64,000 bases of DNA from Pterobdella sp. o SKG-2022. Lineage: Eukaryota > Annelida > Clitellata > Hirudinida > Piscicolidae. Location of the stretch: assembly GCA_964035795.1 (NCBI GenBank), contig OZ038321.1:22260283-22324282 (forward strand), read 5' to 3'. Numbering within the stretch: the stretch's first letter is position 1; every line of letters begins with the position of its first letter. Both the position numbers and the translations under genes were made by a program. Below the pieces are notes generated by a model. It was given only the letters and a program-made list of their open reading frames with translations. It made no database searches and had not been told where the DNA came from. This document shows positions 23,740-34,984 of this stretch, piece after piece.

Positions 23740-25130
23740 TTACTCTTCTTCTTCCTCCTCTGCTGTTTCTAAGCCATTCCGACTCAAATCATTTGCCCAA
23801 GAAGTTGATTGAACTTTGTGTAAATGCAAAAGCACCTTATCTTTAGCCAACTATGCGTGTAAGTTAAAATTGTTATTGACTCAACATTATTGATGATTAA
23901 AATTTAAAAAAAAACTATTATATACTGAACACTCAACTGAAATCACTTGATATTTAACTAAGAGAAAAACTGGAAAAATTTTCATTTTTAATGAAGCTTT
24001 TAGAAAACTTTTATGCACCATTTGGTTCAATCAAATCGATCATTTATTTGAATGAACCTAATGATGAGAACATTAATTTTGAAGAACTTTATTCAAAATG
24101 AAATTTTTCCAGTGTTTCTTTAAACTTAATATAATTTCAAGGCTTTTAATCATTGAAATCACTTGTTTTATTTGAAAAAGATGAAGATATTTTGAAAAAA
24201 AATTATTTATTTTATAAAATTATCTGGTTTTATTTCTGTTTATTTTACTGAAAACACCTATTTTTCTAATATTAAACTGCGAAAACCTGTTAAAAATACA
24301 ATCTTGGATCAAAAGGTTTTTATTATGAATTTTTTCAAATGGTTAAAATATTGAAAACACTGAAGTTTTGTTAAAGTATTATTAAAATAAAACAGAAAAA
24401 ATTTACCTTGTAAGAACATTTGTCAGGATCTATTTCACCAGGTAACTTTTTAATGCAGAACTTGAAAAAATCTTTCTTCAGAGGATCTAACTTGTCTTTT
24501 AAAATAACTATGGTAGAATCAATAGTTCTGTAGGAAAAAATATTCTCTTAAAATTTATATTCCTGATGTAATATATAATATTTATTAAAACTTGCAGCTT
24601 TTGAAAGTAAAAAAATTATTATTCAAAAACTATGAATTGAAAATAACTATGCAACCTATCACCGAATTTTACTTCTACTTCAGCATTTGTGGAAACGTTT
24701 TCAAATTTCTTTTTTTTCAAGCCTGGTAAAACAAGAGTCACTCTTACTGAGTAAGAACCTACCTCGTCGGTTGTTACTGTATATATTTTATAAAAGCAAT
24801 GATGTAATCGAACCACTCAAACGAAAAAATTTGTTTACATCAATATTTTTTATTTTAAAGTGCGAAGCTTTTCGTTAACGGTATAACATTTACAATTACG
24901 TGAATTATATAGGTACTTGAAAATTATATTTTTTCAACAAAAAGCTTCGTACTTTATATTAACAACTATTAGTGTTCAAAAATATTACTTAGTAAATTTA
25001 TAATTAAAAGGTTTGAAACTTAGTTATATTCCTTATGAAAATTTGAGTAAAAGGAATAATTAGGAAAAACAATACCAGCCATGGGATATCGATATTCTCG
25101 AGTCTCATCCAAAATATTCATAAGAGCCAT
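23740..25130 (-). CDS. Small CS-domain protein, CacyBP/SIP-like
   Basis: Four exons (minus strand): 25130-25076, 24776-24656, 24527-24407, 23850-23740, giving 135 aa with closed phases. After a short N-terminus (MALMNILDETREYRYP) comes a beta-rich block: SYSVRVTLVLPGLKKKKFEN, VSTNAEVEVKFGD, FFKFCIKKLPGEIDPDKCSY, DKVLLHLHKVQSTSWANDL. The strand pattern and the KKxxxW-like end resemble the CS (p23-like) domain of calcyclin-binding protein/SIP, a scaffold for Siah ubiquitin ligase and Hsp90-type chaperone contacts. It ends in a run of Glu. The N-terminal dimerisation helices and C-terminal SGS region of CacyBP are absent, or an upstream exon was missed: the frame stays open about 80 nt upstream of the ATG. 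Another CS family (p23, SGT1, NudC) remains possible. Confidence 0.55.
24856..24958. repeat. Small hairpin repeat with AAGCTTTT core
   Basis: TAAAGTGCGAAGCTTTTCGT at the left is mirrored by AAAAAGCTTCGTACTTTAT at the right, with about 60 bp between. The AAGCTTTTCG core recurs in other hairpin elements of the window. It lies in intron 1 of the CS-domain gene. Confidence 0.5.
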
Positions 25131-25549
25131 TTCAAGTTTATGAATACAACCAAAGTTTACTTTTAAAATCTTTATTTGATTATTGTGCTGTCTTTAATAA
25201 CTTTGTTTCAACGATGAACTAAAAAAAAACAGAAATTATACAATTAAAAAAATCACGATTTTAGTAAGACTAGCTTACGTTATTAATTAACAATAACTTA
25301 TATTTGATTTTTTCCAACTTTGTTTCATTTCATTTGTATTCAAAATTTGTGCATATGCTAATTTAAGAAGTATGAAAAAAAAATTTTTTATATAATAATT
25401 TATACGGGTAAGTGAAATTCAGTTTTAAATTTCTTCATGCCTTGTTTTTAATCATAATAAAAAATATTGCGAAATATTGAGAAAGGTTTCTTTTAAATTA
25501 AGGAATCAAAAAAAATTTATTCAATTATTAAATTTTTTTTCTGACTTGA
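25131..25549. promoter_or_regulatory. Divergent promoter region between the CS-domain gene and EXD2
   Basis: The two genes start 420 bp apart in opposite directions (ATG at 25130 minus, ATG at 25550 plus), so this gap must hold both promoters. It is AT-rich with no clear TATA or GC box. A shared bidirectional promoter is inferred from spacing alone. Confidence 0.4.
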
Positions 25550-28500
25550 ATGGGTAGCGTTGAGAATCTAAAATATTTGCCATCAAAATGCAAAATCAAA
25601 GTTATAAACACATTAGCTGATTGGAATAATCATTTTGAAAGTTTTGAAAAATCTCTAGATTCATTCAAGGTATGTCTACCTTTTTTATCAAACTTCTAAA
25701 AAAATATCAAATTACTTAATAGTTTTTATTATTATTTACATTTCAATATTTAATTGAAGGTCGTTGGCTTAGATTGTGAATGGACGAATTCGAATCCTTT
25801 ATCACTAATTCAACTTTGTAATCAGAATGGTTTTTGCTTATTGATTCGTGTTGTTAATTTGATCACAACTAATTTTGGCAAATTGCCGGAATCCTTAGCA
25901 AAGATTTTCTCAAATAGAAAGTTATTCAAATTTTATCACATCAACATATGATATTCTAAAGTTCAAAAATTAATGAGTTTTTTTGATGTTTTTATATAAG
26001 ACCAAGATTCAATACTGTGAATTCGTAGCCCCAAACTTTTTTTTGTATACAAGATCAAAATTTTATTGATCTTACAGAATCTTGAAAAATATTTCTATAA
26101 AAATATTGTTTAATATAGTGCCCATTCATTATAAATCATAAAAAAATTAATAATCTTACTAAAGATATATTTAAATGATGCACTCAGAATCATAAAAACT
26201 GGTGTTGGTGTGTTACAAGATGCTCGAAAGATAGAGAGTTGTTATGGCATCCAAGTGAGAGGCTGTGTTGACCTGAGACTTCTATTGCTCAAAGTTGGAG
26301 TTGCTAACATAAAGTGAAACTTTTTGTTTGGGATATTATGTAAGAGTCATATTGAATTCATTCTTAACAAGTGTTTGTTAAGAAAAATGTCATGTTTTTA
26401 TTTATGATCTTCATCATCTTGCTTGTTCATTTAAAGGCTGAATAAGTGAAATTTTTTTTGGTGTTTTTATGTATTGTTATTTTTTATTATAAGACTTGCA
26501 CTTATTTTTTTTTTTCATTTATTTTGAAAACAGACCTCAAGGCTTGGAGTACTTGAGCAAGGAGTTGCTAAATGTGGATTTGAAGAAGAACTATGATGTC
26601 AGATGTGGTGATTGGGATGCAGAAGAATTAAGTGATCAACAGGTTAATAACTTAATGAGTTTGGCGCTATATAAATGAAAATTCATTGAAGGAATAAATC
26701 ATCATCAAAACAGAAAGAATATGCTGCTATGGATAGCTTAATTTCTTTGAAAATATTTGAAAAACTTATTGATATTAATGAGAAAAATATCTTACAAAAT
26801 AGCAATTCTATTATTTCGTCAAATATAACTGACTTTTGTAATATTGGTTGGTTGGAAGGAACTAGTGTTGATGGTGATTTTAGGGTAGAATTATTTTATG
26901 GTAGTGAAGTTGATGGGAAGGCTTTTCAAGAAAATTTTATGCCAATCACTCATAAGGAGATTGTTGAAAATGTTAAAAAAGCAAATCGTATTGGAGAAAG
27001 TTGCAAAAGTATGGATGAGTTGATTATGAATTTGTGTTGCAACATTACTGATATGAAGTTCAAAGAGAAACACAGCCTCAAAGTTAATATTAATAGTTTA
27101 TTGAATATTCTATTTCAGTGTTCGATATTTTAATCAAGATAATCATTCTAAACACTTTCAAAAAAACAACTAAGAACAAAACTGAAAAGAATCCCAAAGA
27201 AATCTTCCCTGTCACATCTAAAAACAACTATACCCGGGCTTTACAAGCGAGAAAGAAACCTCTATACGATAATTGCTTGTTGTGTGACTGCAATGGTACC
27301 CCTTTGACCACGTGTGATAGCAGGAAGGTGAAGTGGTACCTTGATAAACATCTTGCTGGTTAATACAATGTTTCATTCATGGTTTATCTTACGGAAATAT
27401 TGATTATTTTCAAAAAAATAAATAGTATTTCGGCTATAAAAAAGTAATTTTAATACTTTGTTCATTTATTGATAGTAATTAAAAATGCATGTGTTTTTCA
27501 AATGCATTATGTTTTATTTCAAATTGTTTTTAACGTAATTTTTTTTACAGAAAAGATAAGCGATAACCCAGTAAAAATAAAACTACTGTTCGAAACTGCG
27601 GCTCGTCCATTATCAGGGGACGGGTATTACCTACAAAATAAAGAAAATGTGTGTGTTGTATGCGGTGCTTGTGATAGTTACCACAGAAAAAATATCATAC
27701 CCAGAGAATACAGGAAGTTGGTTGTTTATTTAAATATGTCATGGCTACCCGTTTTGATTGATTTTTTATTCAGCTCTGTTAATTCCAAATGTTATTTCAT
27801 TTCTAACTTAAAGTTATAGTAGTTATGAGTTTTCAAAAATCACTAATTTTATTTTTTCTAGGCATTTTCCCGTAATTTTCAAAGACCATAAATCGCACGA
27901 TGTAATACTCTTATGCACTTCGTGTCATCATCGGAGTACGCAACATGACAGCCTCCTCAAGCATTCATTGTCATTGCTACACGATGCCCCTATAAGATCA
28001 GACAAATACCAAAAATCATGCTTGCTCACCAAAGCCAAATCTGCTGTCAAGTGAGCTCTGCGGCGTTTTAATTTTCTCAACTTGAGTTCGTTTTTGTAAA
28101 AACAATATATTCTGTTGGACTATAATGCTGTACTAGTTCAAATAAATGGGTTAACTATAGAGATGACGGTAGAGAGTTTTAAAACTAGATGCCTTTTGTT
28201 AGATCTTGAAAACCTTCTTTATCTTTCACACAGAGCAGTGAAAGGAAAACATAAAATTCCACAAGAAAGAGTGGCTGAATTAATGGTCGTTTTGAAAGAG
28301 TTTTACAAGGAACAAAACAATACAGATGAAGAGAATGAAGCTAAATTAATAGAATTCGCTCATAACTTTGAAGATAGGTTGAGTGACATTTTAATTCGAA
28401 ATCTATTTTGAATCTATTTAAAAACCATCAATCTTTCTGAAGAAAAACGAGCTTTAATTTATATCCTTCATAAACTTATTTTAAGCCTGAATTAGTTTAA

Positions 28501-28953
28501 ACAAATTACAGCAAAACATCAAACCCATACTATGAAGAACATGGCAAAACTGTAGTAGCAGCTATCAGTTCTGATAAGCATGGTTGTTTTATGTTTAGAA
28601 TTTTTTTAACATTGTTATTTTTATTGAAATTTAATGAATAAATATCTTTTTTAAAGGATTAATCAACTTTGAAAAAATGTGGAGACAGCACTTTTTAGAT
28701 ACTATGCATCCCAGGTTACACTTTTTCATGTTCCTTTTTTTATCCCTTGTCGTCAGCTGTTATTATAATAATTTTTTATATACTTCTATGTTTTTCATGT
28801 ATATTTAAATGACTTTGTCCTAGTTGAATCAATATTTAAAAATTATTCATCATAATTTCAAAAATCTTCAACAAAATATTTTTCAGGTTTTTACCGACAC
28901 TATGGTCTGTTGATCATTGCCATGATGTACTTAATGAAATTGTTGAGAGTTGA
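25550..28953 (+). CDS. EXD2: Exonuclease 3'-5' domain-containing protein 2 (EXD2), DEDD family
   Basis: Exons: 25550-25669, 25760-25920, 26188-26313, 26534-26642, 26714-27082 (or to 27008), 27139 (or 27119)-27358, 27551-27716, 27862-28050, 28234-28377, 28512-28582, 28657-28714, 28887-28953, giving 599 aa (581 with the alternative junction). The DEDDy exonuclease fold is intact: VVGLDCEW (D45, E47), GVGVLQDARKIE (D105) and YAAMD (D179). The C-terminal half matches EXD2 through KKPLYDNCLLC, SRKVKWYLDK, NVCVVCGACDSYHRKNIIPR, FKDHKSHDVILLCTSCHH, MWRQHFLDTMHPRFLP and LWSVDHCHDVL, with Cys/His pairs suggesting metal binding. EXD2 processes RNA/DNA ends and is linked to mitochondria and break resection. 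The N-terminal membrane anchor of vertebrate EXD2 is missing. The exon 5-6 linker is unconserved, so that junction is uncertain. AATAAA follows the stop by 13 nt. Confidence 0.92.
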
Positions 28954-28965
28954 CTTCGTTTGTTA

Positions 28966-28971
28966 AATAAA
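28966..28971 (+). terminator. Likely polyadenylation signal of EXD2
   Basis: AATAAA 13 nt after the EXD2 stop codon, with only about 360 nt left before the next gene's ATG. Confidence 0.45.
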
Positions 28972-29331
28972 CTCGTTAAAACTCTTTCAATGGTAATTTT
29001 TTATTAATTAGTTAAATAAATAAGCGGTTTTTTATAATTGATGAGGCGATGTTTATCAAAGTTCAATTGCTACCTATATTATGTAATTATATCTTAGGTA
29101 AACTTCCATTGTGTACTATTTAAATATTTCTAAAAATTAGTTGACTGCAAAAAAAAATATTCATTAGTAAAAATGTTTGAAGCTAGTTTCATTTTTATCA
29201 GAAAAACAATTTTTAATCATCACATGACTAATCATATGGTCATTCAAAAAGAAATGCTTAAAACGCAATTTAGCTATGCTTGTTGACAAAAAATCTTTCA
29301 GAGACTTTAAGCTTTTACGAAATAATTAATA

Positions 29332-32300
29332 ATGAAATATATACAGTTATTTTTGTTTCTGATAAGTTCTATTTCTGTTTTTTCAAAAAATGATTTGAAC
29401 CCAGTTATTCTAGGTAAGCTTTTCAGTATTAGTATTGCATATTAGAGATAGAATTTAGAAATTAAAATGGTTTTTATTTCACTCAGTTCCGGGCTTGGGA
29501 GGAACACAGATTGAAGCACGACTCAACAAATCAACGTCACCACATTTTTACTGTTCAAAATCTTCCGACTGGTACACTCTATGGCTTTCAATTGAACAAA
29601 TTGAAGTGGAAAGTTGCATGATAGAAAACCTCAGGTTATATCTTTTCAATTATTCACTAAAGTTTTCATGTCATAGTTTTTTTCATTTTGAAGTTTTAAA
29701 TATTTAGTTAATTTTGAATTCAATATGTAGTATTTGTTAAGAAAAATTCACAAAGTTTTTTTCCAGTCAAAATTACATTCTCAAATGTTAATTATTGTTT
29801 GATAATGTTTCAAAATTTTGTTTGATACGCTTTGTTTTTTGAATAATTGTGTCAGGCTATTACATTCAATTCAATATACAAAACAAGTTTTGATAATCCA
29901 TTTAAAAGTACATATGTTTTAATTAAAATGCAGGAATAACTGAGCATTAAATAAAATTCTGTAAACTTTAAGTCTTATTTATAAGCTCATTTGTTAATTC
30001 TAGTTTTAAATTACTGAAAAGATAACCAAAAAAAATTTTTTTTTCATATTTTAAAACCAAAAAGCCATTATGATTCAACATTAATTAACCATTAAAATCT
30101 TTTAGGTTGAGTTTCAATGCAAGCACTGGAAAGACTTACAACCAAGAAGGAGTTGAAACAAGACAAAGTGGGTTTGGAGAGACAGAAACAATAGAGTGGC
30201 TCGATCCCTTTCATCGCTTTTGGAGTGAGATGTTTAATGATTTAAGATAGAATATATCAAAAAGCTCAGTCAAAAAACATTCAAATATTGTTGTATTTTT
30301 ATGATTCACAATTTTGAGGCTAATTATTCACAATTTAATGATTTAATATGCAAGAGCTTTCAATGTACTTTACAAAACGTTTATTTGGTAATGGGTTTTT
30401 TATATACAAAAAATATATTTATTGTTTCTTGTGTACTTATATAATTATAGCATAATCAATTATTCAGGAAATTTTCTATAATTATAATTCCACAAAAATG
30501 TAGAATTTTTTGAGCTTTTTTATGAATTTTTTATACCAATTTATTCACAATCTCAACTTTTATCATCAAAAAATAATAACAGGCTATATTATTTTTTATT
30601 CCTAGTTTTTTTTTCAAGTGCCTTTGCAGCAAACCTAGTTTGCAAACTGCATGCTCTACAAATAATAATAATAATTGTCAAATACATAGAAACAAGTGAA
30701 TCCTTTGAGAGAAATATTTAAAAAATCTTTCTCATGTACAAATAATTAATAAAGTTTTAAATTTACAATATAAATTTAAATTTCCAAGTTTCAGTTTCGT
30801 TTTAAATTTCATACCCCATTTCATATACAAATGTTTATATTATGATTTCAGTTACACAACGTCGTTACTTTATCCCCACAGCTGAAAGCTACTTTGTCTA
30901 CTTCTATACTATAGTAGAGCACTTGATCCACAATTTTGGGTATGAAAGGGGAGTGTCAGTGAGAGGCACCCCTTTTGACTTCAGAAAAGCTCCAAGTACG
31001 TCACCAATTCGTGTGCATCTGTTATCATAATTATGATAGATTTACATCAGTCTCAATGCTAGCAAGAGTTAGTATATGGTATATTTGAATCCACAATGAG
31101 ATGCTTTTGGTTTGAAGCACACGCTTTCATTATGATGTTTTGGGGATGTTGATGGTGATTATGTGGATAATGAGTCAAGTAAGGTGAGGAATATAAAATG
31201 GATTTGGTATGGTGCATTGAAATTATTCTTATTGTTTGGTTTGTTTTAGTAATATTTATAATCACTTTGTCATATTAAACAAAAGAATTTGACCTTCTTC
31301 ATCTCAAAATTACTTCAATTGAGTTTGTTATTCTTTAAAAAATATCAGTATGAAATATCAATATGATATAGAATGCATGAAGAATTTATACCTCCCCGTT
31401 GATATTTCTTTCAAAGTTCAGTGTTATATGACAGTTATAAGATCCTTGTCATTCTTATTTAAAATTTTTAATTCCAAGGATATTTGATATAAATATATTT
31501 GTGGAACAGATGAGAATGAACAGTTGTTTGGAGACATGACAAAGCTAGTACAGGATACTTATGAACTCAACGGTAACAAAAAGGTTCTTCATCTCGTGTA
31601 CTTTATAAAGAAAAGATTTATTTTACTATAATTTTCACGTTCAAGTGAAATTTGAAGTTCGTTATTTAAAAGATGCTAAATCTCGATTTTAATGTTTATC
31701 CTTTGACAAATAATTACGTTTAAATATAGTAACTTTCATAAAAATCTAGAAATTAAATCAATAGCATTAAATACATACTAACCAATCATATGCCAGGTGG
31801 TATTGATTGGTCACAGCATGGGAAACAACTATATTCTCTATTGGATGAACCGCATGTCCAAGCAGTGGAAGGATACCTACATCGCCACATACATATCATT
31901 AGCTGCTCCTTGGGCAGGCTCCCATAAGACTCTCAAGCTACTTACTTCAGGTATGTTGAGTCTATCTTATAATATTCTATCATGATAGCATTAAAACATC
32001 ATGCAGTTTATTGTAATAGAATTGAAGCTACTTTATTCGGAGCCTATTGAGTAATTCACTTTTCTTGTAAGGTGTGTAATGATCGTATTAAGTTCTTCAG
32101 ATTTAATGGTATAATTGTGGTTTTTAAATAATTAATTTGAAAATTATTTTAAAATAGAAAAACTTATCAAGATAGAAAATATATTTTAATGTAGATTAAT
32201 AAGTCGAGCGAAAACTTGTATGACATTTAATTTTTTTAAACATTCATTTTTAATATCATAAAATAATTTTAACCATGAGAAATTAAAAAAAACATGTTAA

Positions 32301-34011
32301 TTCAAAGTGAATTAGAATTTTCAATTGCTCAAACCTCATCATAATGCAATATTATAAATAATTTTTTGAAATTCTTCATAAGTTGAAGTTCCTAGACTAA
32401 ATGAAGTTTTGTTGAATAAATACACATAGTTTCATGGTATTAGAGTTTATTATTCAATATAAAATTTTTTCTAATTAACAAAACAATATATGGAAACTTT
32501 TTGCAAGGCCCTTCCACATTTTACTGATAATACCAAACAATCATGAGCAATCAGCCAATTTTTATTTCCATTACTCAAGTTTTTCAGTTTTAGCTTCTTA
32601 TTTTTTAATTCATTTTTTTTATGAAAATTGACTGAAGTTTCATTTTTTGAAACGCTCAGTAATAATTCAACTATTAGATCGCTCCAAACTGGACTTTTGG
32701 TTGCGCATTGATAAAATTCTCTTGCTAACTTCCAAGTTCAATTCAACCATAACACTGAAAATGATATATTCAAATGAAAACACTTTTTTGAGTTTAATTT
32801 ATTTCATGAAGCTTTTCGTAAGATAAACTCACATTATCAAGTAGAGATACAAACATATCTGATAATGTAAGTTCATGTTGAGGATAGATGATATTCATAT
32901 AAACATATATTTACGAATTTTTTAGAGATATCTTATGTATCTTTTTATTCAATGTTCTTGATTGTTTTCATAGAATGAGGAAGCTTTTAGATACATTTAT
33001 TTTTCAAAAAACTAAAATTTCCGAAAAATTCAACTTTGTCATAATTCATTAGTGTATTATTTTAAAATTCAGAAATAGTTATATTTATATTACTATGAAT
33101 ATAAACATAGATAAAAGGTTTCAATCTAAATTAAAGTTATTGTGAGATTTCTATTAAAACCTTCATCTATTTTTCTTTAGTAATACAAATAGAACTGTTT
33201 CTGAAATATAACAGTTGAATTTTCGAAAATTTTAGTTTTTTGAAAAATAAATGTATCTATAATTTTCATTTTATGAGGAAAAAAATCAAGAAAATATATT
33301 TACGAACTTCATTATAGTTTTATCCAGCCCACTACTCGCATACATCGTTAACTTACACGCAGGCGATTCTTTAGGTGTGAACTCTCACATCGTAAACGCA
33401 CTTGAGGCCAGGCCTGCACAACGCTCCATGCCTTCCACCGCATGGCTCATGCCGTATGATACTTATTGGAGGAGTGATGAAGTTCTCGTCATTTCTCCAA
33501 CCAGAAATTACACTGTGAAGGATTATGACCAGCTTCTCAAGGATATTGACTTTGTTGATGGTATTGGTCTCCGAAAACAAACAGAGAATTTAATCAAAGT
33601 AATTATTTCAAACATTCTGATATTTCCATGAAATAGCTCATATTCCGATTTTCTAAAATTTCATTTATATAGGACTTGAAAGACCCTGAAATTGAAGTGC
33701 ACTGTCTTTACTCTCTTTTCGGACCTGATTCCACTTCAGAAATCCTAGACTTTCGTAGCTTCAAAGATAATTGGTACGACAATGAGCCCAAACTGATCAG
33801 TGGGCAGGGTGATGGCACTGTTAACATACGCAGCTTGGAGGCTTGTCAAAAATGGAAGAATGTCAAGTTGTTTTCAATAGAAAAAGTTGATCATCTCAAC
33901 ATTCTTCACGATGACAGAACTCTCAACTATATCAGTCATGTTTTAAACAGTATCAAATTCAATGATGTCCATAAATCTGATAACAATTTAAGATGGAGGC
34001 CATTCAATTGA
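29332..34011 (+). CDS. Lysosomal phospholipase A2 / LCAT family (PLA2G15-like)
   Basis: Exons: 29332-29413, 29487-29634, 30106-30224, 30882 (or 30852)-30995, 31510-31583, 31797-31950, 33363-33598, 33673-34011, giving 421 aa (431 with the upstream acceptor), against 412 for human PLA2G15. A signal peptide (MKYIQLFLFLISSISVFS) precedes VPGLGGTQIEARL. The first disulfide Cys pair is kept (FYCSK and VESCMIENL). The catalytic triad is present: Ser186 in LIGHSMGNNY, Asp356 in GQGDGTVNIR and His383 in VDHLNIL. APWAGSHKTLKLL and the lid-side NYTVKDYDQLLKDI also match. The family deacylates phospholipids and transfers acyl chains in lysosomes or secretions. A 300-bp palindromic element lies in intron 6. 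EXD2 ends only 378 bp upstream in the same direction. Confidence 0.93.
30245..30330. repeat. Half copy of the 6636-6780 hairpin element
   Basis: The segment with ATATATCAAAAAGCTCAGTCAAA followed by TTTTTATGATTCACAATTTTG matches the right half and flank of the element near 6721-6790. No left arm is present. Confidence 0.45.
32970..33279. repeat. Palindromic MITE of about 300 bp in PLA2G15-like intron 6
   Basis: The left arm, AGATACATTTATTTTTCAAA through CCGAAAAATTCAACT (32989-33035), is matched by the right arm AGTTGAATTTTCGAAAAT through ATAAATGTATCT (33213-33259). About 180 bp of loop lies between, and pairing continues weakly outward. No coding capacity. Confidence 0.7.
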
Positions 34012-34984
34012 TTTGTTTATCTTGTTTAGTCAATTCTCGGTACAACATTAAGACAATTTGGCGTTACAAATTCGAATAATTTTTAATATTTCCACGAACA
34101 CTATTATTAAAACAACTATAATTGTGACCGTGACATAATGAACCTTTGTGAGACAATTCAATACTCTTACATTTCGTTTCAATTTTGTTGCATCATTTTA
34201 ATATTTCTAGTTTCAACTAATCTTCATACAAAACTCATCCATAGCTTAAATTTAGTTTTAATTTCCTTGCGCTACGAACTCTATCAAAAATTATGTCATT
34301 TCCTTCTCAGTATTACTGCTCGAATCAGATTCCAATAATTTTTATATATGTTTTTTTTCAATCTTGATATTTTTTTTCTTAATTTCTTAAAGAATTGATT
34401 AAAAACTTGGTAAACGCCAAATAATTACAAAATCCTTCAACCTTTCATATTCTTATCTGTGGATATTCAGTAATGAAAGTTGCTTTTCTGAAAATTCATT
34501 TAATCTTTTGAGATATTTTTATATTTTAAACACTTGGTGTAAAAAATTTCAGTCGATTAATTTTCTTGTGACATTCGTCTAACACTAGTTCAGGTAAAAC
34601 TAATACGATTAGACAATACTATTTAAACTCGAAAACTGCTGTCGCTTTGTTTATGACCTGAAAACAAGAGACGCTAGTTGATTAGGCATATTTTGTTTTA
34701 TTTGAAACATCGAATCAAAAAAAATTAGCTCAAATTCATAATTTTAATTGCAGTCATAAATAGCAATTGTTACGGTTAAATATAAGCTTAAAGTATTTTT
34801 TGTGTCTTTCTTCTAACAGCTAAATTTTGTTCAAAAAATATAAACTTTTTAGATTAATAGTTTTTCAAGTGAACATTGATTGTTTCAAACTTCTATTGGC
34901 TAGCTCCTTAAGCCATAACATTAAATAATGTAGATTTGAAGAGTTGCATTAAAAAGTTCCTTGCTTAAAACCTTTTACGTTGCA
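34012..34984. other. Intergenic AT-rich region between the phospholipase and calpain genes
   Basis: This is the 3' flank of the phospholipase gene and the upstream region of calpain. I see no further gene. Confidence 0.55.
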
